A stretch of 64,000 nucleotides of DNA. It comes from Antrihabitans cavernicola (lineage in GTDB: Bacteria; Actinomycetota; Actinomycetes; Mycobacteriales; Mycobacteriaceae). The translations under genes and the position numbers were made by a program. Positions 16,349 through 26,568 of this stretch are shown one piece after another. The DNA is taken from assembly GCF_008297975.1 (NCBI RefSeq), contig NZ_VLNY01000004.1, positions 248,001 to 312,000 on the forward strand, written 5' to 3'. How positions within the stretch are numbered: position 1 is the stretch's first letter; every line of letters starts with the position of its first letter. A model generated the notes under the pieces. That model was not told the origin of the DNA and ran no database searches. It saw only the letters and a list, made by a program, of their open reading frames with translations.

Positions 16349-17139
16349 CAGGGCTTACGGCCGACCCCGGCGAAACCAGGCACTGCGTTCGACGGCGGCC
16401 CCTCCGACCGCCACTGGGTGAGCCCGACAAGACCCGGCGCCACCAGGTCGAAATCGCCGAACAGTGCTTCGACCTGATCGTGCGTGCGCATGGTCATGGG
16501 CGTCGGAGTGCGTTTGTAGAGGTCTACGTGTTCTGCTGCGCGTTCCGGTGCGATGTTCGCACCCGCATGCGAGATCGCTAGGTAGCTGCCGGACGCCAGA
16601 TCGCTGCAGAGGCGTGCGATCAAATCGGCAGGCTTCGCCGAGTCGTCGAGAAAGTGCAGGACCGCGATGATCAGGATTCCGACCGGCTTGGTGAAATCGA
16701 TTGCAGCTCTGACGTTCTCGTGGTTCGTGATCGATTCCGGATTGCGCAGATCGGCTTGCACGACGACCGTCTCGGTGTGCTCTGCCAGGATTGCTCTGCT
16801 GTGCGCGATGGCCACCGGATCGCAGTCGACATATACGACGCGGGCCTCAGGATTCACTTCGCGGGCGACCTCGTGCACGTTGCCCGCGGTCGGTATGCCG
16901 GATCCGATATCGATGAATTGATCGATACCTGCTTCGGCAAGGTAGCGGACGGCCCGTCGTAGGAAAGCGCGGTTTTCCTGCATGATCTGCGGCAGCTCGG
17001 GCCACATCTCGATCGCGTTTCGGGCGATCTGGCGATCGATGCGGAAATTGTGCGAACCGCCGAGGTAGAAGTCGTAGATCCGCGAGGCGCTAGGCACCGA
17101 CAGGTCGATTCCGACCGGTGCCCAATTGGGTCGATCCAC
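16348..17139 (-). CDS. SAM-dependent methyltransferase, DUF574 family
   Basis: 263-residue protein of the actinobacterial DUF574 group. The signature RIYDFYLGGSHNFRIDR near the N-terminus and the SAM motif FIDIGSGIPT are clear, with VVYVDCDPVAIAHSR as the second strand. The family is abundant in streptomycetes, and substrates are mostly unknown. The GTG at 17139 (MDRPNWAP) has AGGGGAAAGG upstream and gives the usual family N-terminus. First gene of a two-gene unit with the diguanylate cyclase. Confidence 0.88.
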   Translation of the reverse strand: MDRPNWAPVGIDLSVPSASRIYDFYLGGSHNFRIDRQIARNAIEMWPELPQIMQENRAFLRRAVRYLAEAGIDQFIDIGSGIPTAGNVHEVAREVNPEARVVYVDCDPVAIAHSRAILAEHTETVVVQADLRNPESITNHENVRAAIDFTKPVGILIIAVLHFLDDSAKPADLIARLCSDLASGSYLAISHAGANIAPERAAEHVDLYKRTPTPMTMRTHDQVEALFGDFDLVAPGLVGLTQWRSEGPPSNAVPGFAGVGRKP

Positions 17140-17304
17140 CCCGACGACCTTTCCCCTGCATCTCGTAGGACCTGCGCGCAATGACGGCAGCGCCCAACCA
17201 GAATGCACCCTCGAACGGTTGGCCGCCAGGGATCGGGCGGGGGAGAGGGACCTAACTCCGGCCCGCTACGATCGGTACGCTCGCGATGGCCTCGTCGCGT
17301 TTCG

Positions 17305-17378
17305 GGGGCGGTAGCTCAGTCGGTTAGAGCCGTGGACTCATAATCCATTGGTCGCGGGTTCGAGCCCCGCCCGCCCCA
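17305..17378 (+). tRNA. tRNA with anticodon CAT (probably elongator Met)
   Basis: 74-nt cloverleaf. Acceptor GGGGCGG (17305-17311) pairs with CCGCCCC (17371-17377); anticodon loop CTCATAA; T-arm GCGGGTTCGAGCCCCGC. A CAT anticodon can belong to elongator Met, initiator Met or lysidine-modified Ile. The Watson-Crick first acceptor pair argues against initiator; Ile2 is not excluded. Confidence 0.93.
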
Positions 17379-17385
17379 CAACGAC

Positions 17386-17444
17386 AACGCGCACCTTCCG
17401 TATGCGTCGCGAAACTTGCGACGCGACCGGAAGGTGCGCGTTTT
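17386..17444. terminator. Bidirectional terminator between tRNA and transglycosylase gene
   Basis: Perfect 15-bp outer stem AACGCGCACCTTCCG / CGGAAGGTGCGCGTT with an inner 7-bp stem GCGTCGC / GCGACGC, ending in TTTT on the plus strand. It serves the tRNA and, on the other strand, the transglycosylase gene that ends at 17455. Confidence 0.85.
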
Positions 17445-17454
17445 GCGAACTAGC

Positions 17455-18054
17455 TCAGTACGACGAGTTGACGTTGTCCATCGAGCCGTAGCGGTTGGCT
17501 GCGTAGTTGCAGGCGGCGACGATGTTGGCGACCGGGTCGTAGATGTCGTCCGAGGTGCCCGCGATGTGGAAAGCGCGGAAGGTCGGGTCGATGACCTGCA
17601 GCAGACCCTTCGACGGGATGCCTGCGGCGGCATTCGAGTCGTAGAGGTTGATGGCCTGCGGGTTGCCGGTCGACTCACGCATGATGTTGCGGTAGATGCC
17701 GTCGTAGCTCGCCGGGATGTTGTTGGCGTGCAGGATGTCGATCGCCTGACGGATCCAGCCGTCCAAGTCGTTCGTGTACACCGGGGCAGCAGGCGCGGGG
17801 GCCGGCGCAGGCTGGACAACCGGCGCTACGGGCACAATCGGCGCCTGGAACGCCGCAGGCACGGCCGGAGCGGCCGGTGCGGGCGCTGCCGTGGCAGCCA
17901 TCGGGGAAACTGCGGCATCCGCCGCGTGGGGCTGATCGACGCCGGTATAGGCTATGGTTGCGAACGCGGCAAGGGCGAGGCCCGCAGCGCCTGCAGTGGC
18001 GGCGACCGAGGTAGCCGGGGTGGATCGTTTGAACATTCCGGAAATTGCAGCCAT
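17455..18054 (-). CDS. Secreted lytic transglycosylase (SLT domain)
   Basis: 199-residue exported peptidoglycan-cleaving enzyme. The N-terminus is a signal peptide (hydrophobic stretch AAGLALAAFATIAY, then AxA near residues 45-47). A Pro/Ala-rich linker spans about residues 48-92. The C-terminal SLT domain has the catalytic Glu in IMRESTGNPQAIN and the GIPSKGLLQVIDPTF motif. It hydrolyses the MurNAc-GlcNAc bond forming 1,6-anhydro products. The start ATG has AAGGAG upstream. A long structured leader precedes it (see 18181-18385), as is common for actinobacterial cell-wall hydrolases. Confidence 0.9.
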   Translation of the reverse strand: MAAISGMFKRSTPATSVAATAGAAGLALAAFATIAYTGVDQPHAADAAVSPMAATAAPAPAAPAVPAAFQAPIVPVAPVVQPAPAPAPAAPVYTNDLDGWIRQAIDILHANNIPASYDGIYRNIMRESTGNPQAINLYDSNAAAGIPSKGLLQVIDPTFRAFHIAGTSDDIYDPVANIVAACNYAANRYGSMDNVNSSY

Positions 18055-18180
18055 GTTGATCAGAACTCCTTAATCAGCTTCGGCCGCGATTCGGCCGGCA
18101 ACAGGCAGCACTCATCCACCGCGGGCACGCACTAGGGCGCTCGTGGTTGGTCGGTGTGCTGTTGTGGGTGTGGATGTGAA

Positions 18181-18385
18181 GACGGGATCGTGTGCCCGTC
18201 GGCATGACGCGACTCGAGCGACCGCCGGTCAGTTACCGGCTGGGAACTCCGCGTCCGCGACTCGTAAGGCGGAGACAGCGCCGGTAACCTCGGCTCGCTC
18301 GAGCGTTGTCCATGCGGGGTAGGTCCGCATAGTCAGCAACAACTCCTCGGTACTCGCCAGACGTTACGTCTGTATCGGTCTGGTA
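18181..18385 (-). ncRNA. Structured 5' leader, candidate c-di-AMP (ydaO-like) riboswitch
   Basis: The 650-bp gap upstream of the transglycosylase contains nested complementary pairs on the minus strand: CCAGAC/GTCTGG, ATGCGG/CCGCAT, GTTACCGGC (18280-18288) with GCCGGTAAC (18232-18240), CTCCGC/GCGGAG, and GACGGG/CCCGTC (18181-18200). Actinobacterial resuscitation factors and wall hydrolases are frequently preceded by ydaO-type c-di-AMP riboswitches, and a GAGTC-CGTCA string near the 3' end weakly resembles that consensus. The class assignment is an inference; the strong structure is seen directly. The rest of the gap (18386-18710) holds the opposing promoter of the 18711 gene and nothing else recognised. 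Confidence 0.4.
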
Positions 18386-18710
18386 ACAGAATGATCGCGG
18401 CAGGTTAACGCAAGGTGAACAGAATCTGTCTCAAAGGTGTACTGGGCCTGATTCGGGCATGACTCCCACCTGCTGATTTCCCCGCTCACCAGCGCTTTCT
18501 CGAAGATCAGCCACTGTGGCCCGGTTCACACAGAAAATGTCCTCTTCAGCGCGTCAGGTAGACCATTCCGTGACATTGGCGCGATAACGGGCTGTTTTTC
18601 GCGGTCCCGCGGGGGCTGCTTTCGCGTCCGATCGAGACCTGTTCGCGCCACGCCGATTTTCGGTGCGGATTTCGTGGCAAAACGTGTTGCGGTGCGGCAG
18701 AGTACGAGCC

Positions 18711-19133
18711 ATGACCAGCCCACAGCGTTCGAGCCCCTCGGATATCTTGGCCGCAGCGCAATCCGCGTTGGAGGCCGCGCAGGCGGTTGCGGGCAGTGCC
18801 TTCGATACAGCGATTCGGCTGCCACCCGCATCTGCGCAACTAGCTGCAACACTTCCCGGTCTGATCGAAAACCTCGCCGTGTCCATCGAACGGCTCAATC
18901 GGACGCTGGATCGAACAGAACGGATGCTCTCGCTCGCCGATCCGATGTTGAACACCCTCGATCGACTGATCCCTCGGCTGGAGCAGTTGATGTCGGTAGG
19001 CGACGACATTGTGCGGCAGGTCACCAAGCTGCCTGGCATGGGGACCATCGGTCGCGTCACCGGGCTGACCAGCGACCAGCCTGCCTCGCCACCGTCCGAC
19101 CCGAAGGATAAGGACACGAAGCGGCGTCGTTAG
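18711..19133 (+). CDS. Hypothetical helical protein with coiled coil
   Basis: 140-residue protein without a recognised domain. Residues 15-110 are amphipathic helix; the LIENLAVSIERLNRTLDRTE segment has a heptad pattern and suggests a coiled coil. The C-terminal 20 residues are charged and disordered (many Pro, Asp, Lys, Arg). No signal peptide. ATG at 18711 is the only reasonable start. Small proteins of this type occur widely in mycolata and are sometimes described as PHA-granule or ATPase-like proteins, but I cannot assign a function. Confidence 0.7.
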   Translation: MTSPQRSSPSDILAAAQSALEAAQAVAGSAFDTAIRLPPASAQLAATLPGLIENLAVSIERLNRTLDRTERMLSLADPMLNTLDRLIPRLEQLMSVGDDIVRQVTKLPGMGTIGRVTGLTSDQPASPPSDPKDKDTKRRR

Positions 19134-19145
19134 CTGCCGGGACGG

Positions 19146-19982
19146 CTACCGACGCGCGTCGATGGTTGCTGTCACGGTCACCAGGTATCGACCGCGCTGA
19201 CCATTCGACGACAGCCCGTCGATTCCACTGGGCAGCGGTGTCACCGCGTGATCGAGATGCGCCAGGTTGCTGGAACCCCGCTGACTTGCCGATTCAGCGC
19301 TGCGGGCGAGCGTTGCGAGCACCTCTGCGACCTCGTTCTCGGAGTGCGCGACGCCCGACGCCGTGAACGTGCGCGCGTCCGACAACGCTGTGACGGTCAG
19401 GGTCTCGGACTCCGGGTCCGGCATGGGCGTCGGAGCAGGTCCGGTCAAGCCCGCGTGCGATTCGGACCCTGTGAGTGCAGGCGCGGCCTCGGGCCTGGTC
19501 AAGCCATCGAAATGGCTCATCGGTTCGGTGGATCCCACGAGAGTGCGCGCCATCTGCATGGATCGGCGGTAGGTGGTGTTCAATGCGGCGACGACGGCCT
19601 CGGTGAGGTCGTCCACCCGGTGGTCGTAGGTGGTCCGATCGGACTTGTCCTCGAGCGGCCACCCGATGCTCGGGCCGCCGAGTTGGGGCCAGGCCGGGCG
19701 CAGCTGTAGCCAGGTGCTGAGTTCGGCCGATTCCGACGCGTCCTTCGGACGCCGTCGTCGACCCGAATCCTGTTGTGGCTGTTCGCTGTCCGACCACACG
19801 CCCAGCAACAAGTCTGGAAAGCGTTCCTTGTCCCAGACGATGGCACCGACGTTCGCGGCGAGAAATGCGGCCCGACACGCTTGGGCAGCGGTAGAGAGCT
19901 GGCCGAGGAATCCCATCGGATCCGCGACGACGACACGGCCCAGCTTGGACCTGTCGATCGTGAACAATTCGGCTGCCATCAC
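19146..19982 (-). CDS. Hypothetical protein, unrecognised family
   Basis: 278-residue protein that I do not recognise. It begins MMAAELFTIDRSKLGRVVV, has no signal peptide or membrane helix, and contains a Pro/Thr-rich central linker (about residues 150-195). The C-terminal part ends in beta-rich sequence (YLVTVTATIDARR). Either Met can be the start. It is convergent with the 18711 gene (gap 12 bp). The 130-bp gap upstream is AT-richer than the surroundings and probably holds its promoter. Confidence 0.65.
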   Translation of the reverse strand: MMAAELFTIDRSKLGRVVVADPMGFLGQLSTAAQACRAAFLAANVGAIVWDKERFPDLLLGVWSDSEQPQQDSGRRRRPKDASESAELSTWLQLRPAWPQLGGPSIGWPLEDKSDRTTYDHRVDDLTEAVVAALNTTYRRSMQMARTLVGSTEPMSHFDGLTRPEAAPALTGSESHAGLTGPAPTPMPDPESETLTVTALSDARTFTASGVAHSENEVAEVLATLARSAESASQRGSSNLAHLDHAVTPLPSGIDGLSSNGQRGRYLVTVTATIDARR

Positions 19983-20111
19983 TGCTTTCCGATCCGTCGG
20001 TCTGATCGATCGATTGAAGTCGGCCAGTAATTTGCAAGGATAACTGTCGGTTACCCACGTTCTCGAAATGCCATGCCGTCAAAGTTTTAACAGTATTTAC
20101 CTGCGGTGAAA

Positions 20112-22163
<2,052 letters not shown>

Positions 22164-22311
22164 GCCTCACTCATCTGTTGGGCGTCACGGGCAATTTTCG
22201 CAGACCGGGCGGCACAACAGTCGACCTACCCCCGAATAGATTGTCTCGATATCGCCTGCCGGTGGCGGGTTCTTGGTGGCCGGGTGCGTAGCCGAAATCT
22301 ATTCTGGGCCA

Positions 22312-22830
22312 ATGTCTATCGAGCCGGATACCAAGAACTGGACCTGGGTCCTCGACCGCCCGTGTGCGGAGTGCGGATTCGACGCGTCCACCACCGCCTA
22401 CGATTCGATTCCAGATCTGTTGCGAGACAACGCAAAATCGTGGTCGGTGGTGCTGGCCCGTTCGGATGTGCGGGAGCGACCCGACGAGTCGACGTGGTCG
22501 GCTCTGGAGTACGCAGCTCACGTACGCGACGCCAACGGCATCTTTCGAGATCGACTGGCGCTGATGCTGGCGCAGGACGACCCGCCCTTCGCGAACTGGG
22601 ATCAGGACGCAACCGCAGTGGAAGGTCGGTACAACGACCTGGATCCCGCCGTGGTCGGGCGTGAACTCGTGTCGTCGACCGACGCTTTGGCGGATGCGTT
22701 CGCAGCGGTTCCGGCGGACCTGCGAACGCGGTCGGGTCGTCGCAGCGACGGTTCGTCGTTCACCGTCGAATCGCTGGCGCGGTACTTCGTGCACGACCCG
22801 ATTCATCACCTTTTCGACGTGTCCGGCTGA
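22312..22830 (+). CDS. DinB-like superfamily protein
   Basis: 172-residue four-helix DinB/MDMPI-like protein. Metal-ligand His residues are suggested by WSALEYAAHVRD and the C-terminal FVHDPIHHLFD segment, the usual H...HxxxH pattern. Members include mycothiol-dependent maleylpyruvate isomerase and other thiol-dependent S-transferases; actinobacterial versions often use mycothiol, but the substrate is unknown. ATG at 22312 is chosen because the family N-terminus (WTWVLDRPCAECGFD) follows it. Confidence 0.83.
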   Translation: MSIEPDTKNWTWVLDRPCAECGFDASTTAYDSIPDLLRDNAKSWSVVLARSDVRERPDESTWSALEYAAHVRDANGIFRDRLALMLAQDDPPFANWDQDATAVEGRYNDLDPAVVGRELVSSTDALADAFAAVPADLRTRSGRRSDGSSFTVESLARYFVHDPIHHLFDVSG

Positions 22831-22842
22831 GGAAACTCGTTC

Positions 22843-22856
22843 TAGAACGTGTTCCA
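22843..22856. promoter_or_regulatory. KstR-type operator box
   Basis: TAGAACGTGTTCCA matches the published KstR consensus TnnAACnnGTTnnA at every fixed position. It lies about 65 bp upstream of the alcohol dehydrogenase gene. Binding by KstR, the cholesterol-catabolism repressor of mycobacteria and rhodococci, is inferred; other TetR proteins use similar sites. Confidence 0.55.
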
Positions 22857-22874
22857 GTTCTGCCGTAGTGTGGT

Positions 22875-22884
22875 TGTGATCACA
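22875..22884. promoter_or_regulatory. TGTGATCACA palindrome
   Basis: Perfect 10-bp palindrome 36 bp before the alcohol dehydrogenase start. The core TGTGATCAC is shared with the candidate operator of the aminophosphonate cluster at 11054-11062. Confidence 0.45.
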
Positions 22885-22918
22885 TGGTGACCGACGCATA
22901 CGAAAGGCTGAAACATCG

Positions 22919-24046
22919 ATGAAAACAAAGGGCGCGGTCCTGTGGGGACTCGGCGAGCAATGGTCGGTCGAGGAGATCGAGATCGGCGATCCTGTTGCCG
23001 GTGAAGTGCAGATTCAGCTCGAGGTGGCAGGCATGTGCCACTCCGACCATCACATCGTCACCGGCGCGACGCCGATGCCGTCCTTTCCGGTGATGGGTGG
23101 TCACGAGGGTTCGGGCGTCATCACCAAGGTGGGTCCCGAGGTGCACGATCTGGCCGTCGGCGATCACGTCGTACTGTCGTTCATCCCGTCCTGCGGCAAG
23201 TGTTACGCCTGTTCGCGCGGCAACCAGGCCCTGTGCGATCTGGGCGCAGGCCTGCTGTCCGGCCTGGCCATCAGCGACGGAACGCACCGGGTGCACGCGC
23301 GCGGTAAAGGCGTGATCCCGATGTGCCTGCTCGGTACATTCTCGCCCTACATGACGGTCCACGAAACATCGGTCGTGAAGATCGATCCGACCATCCCGTT
23401 CGAGGTCGCGGCGCTCGTCGGCTGCGGCGTTCCGACCGGATTCGGATCGGCGACACACGTCGCCGACACACAGCCGGGCGACACCGTCGTCATCATCGGC
23501 ATCGGCGGCGTCGGCATGAGTGCGCTGCAGGGTGCCGTGATCTCGGGTGCGAGCAAAGTCGTCGCCATCGATCCGGTGCCCTGGAAGCGTGAGCAGGCCC
23601 TGAAGTTCGGTGCCACGCACGCGTTCGAAAGCACGGCGGCCGCAATCGAGCCGCTGCTGAACCTGACCGAAGGTCGAATGGCGGAGAAGACCATCATCAC
23701 GATCGGTGAGATGAAGGGGGAGATGGTCGAAGAGGCCCTCATCCTCACCGCCAAGGCCGGAACCGTGGTCGTCACCGCGATGGGCAATCTCACCGACTTC
23801 GACGTGAAGCTCAACTGCTTCCTGCTGTCGATGCTGCAGAAGACGGTGAAGGGCACGATCTACGGCGGCGGCAATTCACGTCAGGACATTCCGCGCCTGC
23901 TCGCGATGTACAAGGCTGGGCAGCTGAATCTGGACGACATGATCACGCGCACGTACTCGCTCGAAGAAGTGAACCAGGGCTACCAGGACATGCTGGACGG
24001 CAAGAACATTCGCGGCATCATCAAGTTCACCGACGCAGATCGCTAA
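22919..24046 (+). CDS. NDMA-dependent-type zinc alcohol dehydrogenase
   Basis: 375-residue medium-chain dehydrogenase. The catalytic-zinc region is GMCHSDHHIVTG and GGHEGSG; the structural-zinc Cys residues lie in CGKCYACSRGNQALC; the Rossmann motif is VVIIGIGGVG. The sequence pattern through LSFIPSCGKC, MCLLGTFSPY and the C-terminal NQGYQDMLDGKNIRG fits the Rxyl_3153 (TIGR03989) group. Such enzymes hold NAD(P)H tightly and turn over in vitro with the artificial acceptor NDMA; the natural acceptor is probably mycofactocin. A KstR-like box suggests a role in lipid, sterol or alcohol oxidation. Confidence 0.9.
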   Translation: MKTKGAVLWGLGEQWSVEEIEIGDPVAGEVQIQLEVAGMCHSDHHIVTGATPMPSFPVMGGHEGSGVITKVGPEVHDLAVGDHVVLSFIPSCGKCYACSRGNQALCDLGAGLLSGLAISDGTHRVHARGKGVIPMCLLGTFSPYMTVHETSVVKIDPTIPFEVAALVGCGVPTGFGSATHVADTQPGDTVVIIGIGGVGMSALQGAVISGASKVVAIDPVPWKREQALKFGATHAFESTAAAIEPLLNLTEGRMAEKTIITIGEMKGEMVEEALILTAKAGTVVVTAMGNLTDFDVKLNCFLLSMLQKTVKGTIYGGGNSRQDIPRLLAMYKAGQLNLDDMITRTYSLEEVNQGYQDMLDGKNIRGIIKFTDADR

Positions 24047-24672
24047 TTTCGCAACTGCGGCAACTGCTGCGAGAGGACATCGAGCTGGGCCTTCACCTCG
24101 GTGAGGTCCGGCCCGTCGTCGTCGGCCAGCGACACTCTGATCGCGACGGCCTGGGCTGCGGCGTTGTCGAACCCGTTGCTCGCTTCGACGACGCGATCCC
24201 ACAAAGGCTGAACCTGGCGATCGTTGGGGCCATGCGCCCCCGCGGTCGGATCCAGTCGGCGACCGAGCGAGGTCAGCTTGCGGGACTCGACCAACTCGTC
24301 GTCGAGGCGTTCGCCGACGTCGGCGAGCCAGCTCTTCACACTCGGATCGTCGGTATCTGCCGACACCGAGTGAAAGCGTTGCACGGCCGTTTCGCAGCGC
24401 TGCTGCAGCAGGGCCCATGCGTCGTCGTGCGGGACGGCGCGGGGTGCCGCTTTGGCCTTGACGAAGCCGACCAGTCCGCCCAGCGCCGCGCCGGGCAGAA
24501 ATCCGCCCAGCGTGCTGATCAACAGCACAGCGAGAATGGTGACCAGTACGCCTCCGTCGTCGGTGGAGATGCCGCCGGTGGCCGCAACCAGCACATAGAT
24601 CACCAACAGGAATACGAATCCGAGCACGCCGCCCAGTAGCCACGGCCGCGACGTCACCACCCGCCAGTTCAT
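24043..24672 (-). CDS. Hypothetical membrane protein with two TM helices
   Basis: 209-residue protein with two N-terminal transmembrane helices (about residues 11-33 and 42-66) and a cytosolic helical domain ending LDVLSQQLPQLRN. ATG at 24672 is the first codon giving a plausible N-terminus (MNWRVVTSRPWLLGG); the frame is open farther upstream, but only antisense to the serine hydrolase. Its stop overlaps the alcohol dehydrogenase stop by 4 bp (convergent). Function unknown. Confidence 0.75.
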   Translation of the reverse strand: MNWRVVTSRPWLLGGVLGFVFLLVIYVLVAATGGISTDDGGVLVTILAVLLISTLGGFLPGAALGGLVGFVKAKAAPRAVPHDDAWALLQQRCETAVQRFHSVSADTDDPSVKSWLADVGERLDDELVESRKLTSLGRRLDPTAGAHGPNDRQVQPLWDRVVEASNGFDNAAAQAVAIRVSLADDDGPDLTEVKAQLDVLSQQLPQLRN

Positions 24673-24708
24673 GGCGCTGATGGTATCGGGCGTCGGTAGG
24701 GTTGCGAC

Positions 24709-25521
24709 GTGCCCAGCCTCGATCAGATCAGCCAGTGGCCGGTGACGAACGCAGCCGCCGTCGTCGTGACCGAAACCGGGGTGGCGGAGACCTATGGTGA
24801 CACCGACCGCGTCTTCCCGTTGGCATCGGTGACCAAGCTTCTCGTCGCGTATGGCGTACTCGTCGCCATCGAGGAGGGGGCGGTCGAGCTGGATCAGCCT
24901 GCGGGGCCGACCGGGTCGACGGTGCGCCATCTGCTGGCGCACGCGTCGGGGCTCGCATTCGACAGACACACGGTGCAGGCAGATCCCGGAAAGAAGCGAA
25001 TCTATTCCAGCGCAGGGTTCGAGGTACTCGCGGAATTCGTCGGCGACCAGGCAACCATCGCATTCCCGGACTATCTCGCCGAGGCGGTGTTCGAGCCGCT
25101 CGGTATGGCGTCGTCGGAGTTGTCGGGTCCAGCGGGTCACGGAGCCCAGTCGTCGGCGGGGGATTTGGCTCGGTTCGCTGCGGAGTTGGCCAACCCAACC
25201 CTGATCTCGCCGGAGACGCATGCAGCAGCAACCACTGTGCAGTTTCCCGGTCTCGACGGCATTCTGCCCGGCTACGGCACTCAACGGCCGAACGACTGGG
25301 GGCTCGGGTTCGAACTGCGTGACCACAAGAGCCCACACTGGAGTGGAACGCAGAATTCAGCGCGCACTTTCGGTCATTTCGGGCAGAGCGGCACGTTCCT
25401 GTGGGCGGATCCGGACAACCGGGCAGCGTGCGTGGTCCTCACCGACGAAGACTTCGGAGACTGGGCGAAACCGTTGTGGCCGGCGTTGAGCGACAACGTC
25501 CTGAAGAACCTGACCAGCTGA
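24709..25521 (+). CDS. Serine hydrolase, beta-lactamase/penicillin-binding-protein fold
   Basis: 270-residue class C beta-lactamase-like hydrolase. The SxxK motif is FPLASVTKLL (nucleophile Ser near residue 43), followed by a Tyr-containing motif in RIYSSAGFEVLAEF and a HFGQSGTF segment in place of KTG. There is no signal peptide, so it is probably cytoplasmic. Such proteins act as esterases or D-peptidases; the substrate is unknown. GTG start with an AGGG upstream; 36 bp from the divergent membrane-protein gene. Confidence 0.85.
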   Translation: MPSLDQISQWPVTNAAAVVVTETGVAETYGDTDRVFPLASVTKLLVAYGVLVAIEEGAVELDQPAGPTGSTVRHLLAHASGLAFDRHTVQADPGKKRIYSSAGFEVLAEFVGDQATIAFPDYLAEAVFEPLGMASSELSGPAGHGAQSSAGDLARFAAELANPTLISPETHAAATTVQFPGLDGILPGYGTQRPNDWGLGFELRDHKSPHWSGTQNSARTFGHFGQSGTFLWADPDNRAACVVLTDEDFGDWAKPLWPALSDNVLKNLTS

Positions 25522-25641
25522 TACACAACTGACACTGGCGTAACAGGGGCCTCACAAGGCACACTGGTAGATCTAAGCACCGCTGCGGTTGACCGAGGTC
25601 GTTGGGGAAGACGTCCCTCGTCGAAGCCGGAGGTGTTTGAG

Positions 25642-26154
25642 GTGCGCGCTTTGAATCAGTTCGCGGACGCGACGTCGGGTGTTGTCTACATCCACTCGTC
25701 GCCTGCCGCGTTGTGCCCACATGTCGAGTGGGCACTCACGTCGGGTCTGGATGCACGAGCCAATCTCAAATGGACAGCGCAACCGGCCACCGACGGGTTG
25801 TTGCGCGCCACAAGCAATTGGGTGGGCCCCGTGGGTACCGGGGCGAAGATCGCCAACGCGCTGCGGGCGTGGCCGATGTTGCGATTCGAGGTGACCGAAG
25901 ATCCCAGCGAAGGCGTGGACGGGGAACGCTTCAGTTTTGTTCCAGGCCTGGGACTCTGGCGTGGCGCCATGAGCGCGAACGGTGACGTGATCGTGGGGGA
26001 GATGCGGTTGCGCACGATGTTGGCTGCCGGATCGGAATCCCTGGCCGCCGAGTTGGACACTGCGCTGGGAACGGCTTGGGACGACGCACTGGAGCCCTTC
26101 CGCAGCGGTGGCGAAGGCGCCGAAGTGACCTGGTTGCACCGCGCGGTCGGCTGA
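25642..26154 (+). CDS. DUF3145 protein
   Basis: 170-residue protein conserved throughout actinobacteria. The strings NQFADATSGVVYIH, SPAALCPHVEWAL, NWVGPVGTGAKIANAL and VTEDPSEGVDGERF are family hallmarks. No catalytic motif or membrane segment; function unknown. The GTG at 25642 is chosen because GGAGG ends eight bases upstream and the family normally starts at VR-NQFADA; an in-frame GTG at 25633 overlaps that ribosome site. Confidence 0.88.
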   Translation: MRALNQFADATSGVVYIHSSPAALCPHVEWALTSGLDARANLKWTAQPATDGLLRATSNWVGPVGTGAKIANALRAWPMLRFEVTEDPSEGVDGERFSFVPGLGLWRGAMSANGDVIVGEMRLRTMLAAGSESLAAELDTALGTAWDDALEPFRSGGEGAEVTWLHRAVG

Positions 26155-26190
26155 GGTTTACCGACGCCCTGTGATGGGCACCACAAGGCT

Positions 26191-26514
26191 GTGAGTACCG
26201 ATGCCGAGCAACCACAGTCCGACCTGACCGACCAAGCCGATGCCGGTGAAGCGCCGGAGCCGACCGAGGAAATGATCGAAAAGGCCAAGAAGGACATGGA
26301 GGGCCTCTCCGAGCAGTACACGCCTGGCGCGCGCAAGACGGTTGCGGTGCCGGGAACCGACGGCACCGTTGCTGGAACGGCGTTCGAAGAGCATGTGAAT
26401 CAGATGTCGGACGAAGAGAAGGAAAAGGCCGACAAGTCCATGGCCGAGTTCAAGGCCGATCAGGAAGAGCGCTTCCGCGATAAAGAGCCGGAAAGCGACA
26501 ACAGGGCCGAGTAG
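26191..26514 (+). CDS. Small acidic hypothetical protein
   Basis: 107-residue very polar protein rich in Glu, Asp and Lys, without a signal peptide or membrane helix; probably mostly disordered with one helical section (EEMIEKAKKDMEGL). GTG start. It follows the DUF3145 gene by 36 bp on the same strand and ends before a terminator. Function unknown. Confidence 0.7.
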   Translation: MSTDAEQPQSDLTDQADAGEAPEPTEEMIEKAKKDMEGLSEQYTPGARKTVAVPGTDGTVAGTAFEEHVNQMSDEEKEKADKSMAEFKADQEERFRDKEPESDNRAE

Positions 26515-26521
26515 CAGACGA

Positions 26522-26555
26522 AAAGACCCCCGAAGCTGGTGCTTCGAGGGTCTTC
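26522..26555. terminator. Bidirectional terminator
   Basis: Hairpin AAGACCC-CCGAAGC / GCTTCG-AGGGTCTT followed by CTCTT, lying between the convergent small acidic gene and accD6. Confidence 0.85.
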
Positions 26556-26568
26556 TCTTCGAACACGT

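Noticed and set aside
17455-18054. Resuscitation-promoting factor (Rpf) domain
   Set aside because: The catalytic segment is SLT-type (IMRESTGN...GIPSKGLLQV) rather than the shorter Rpf domain pattern.
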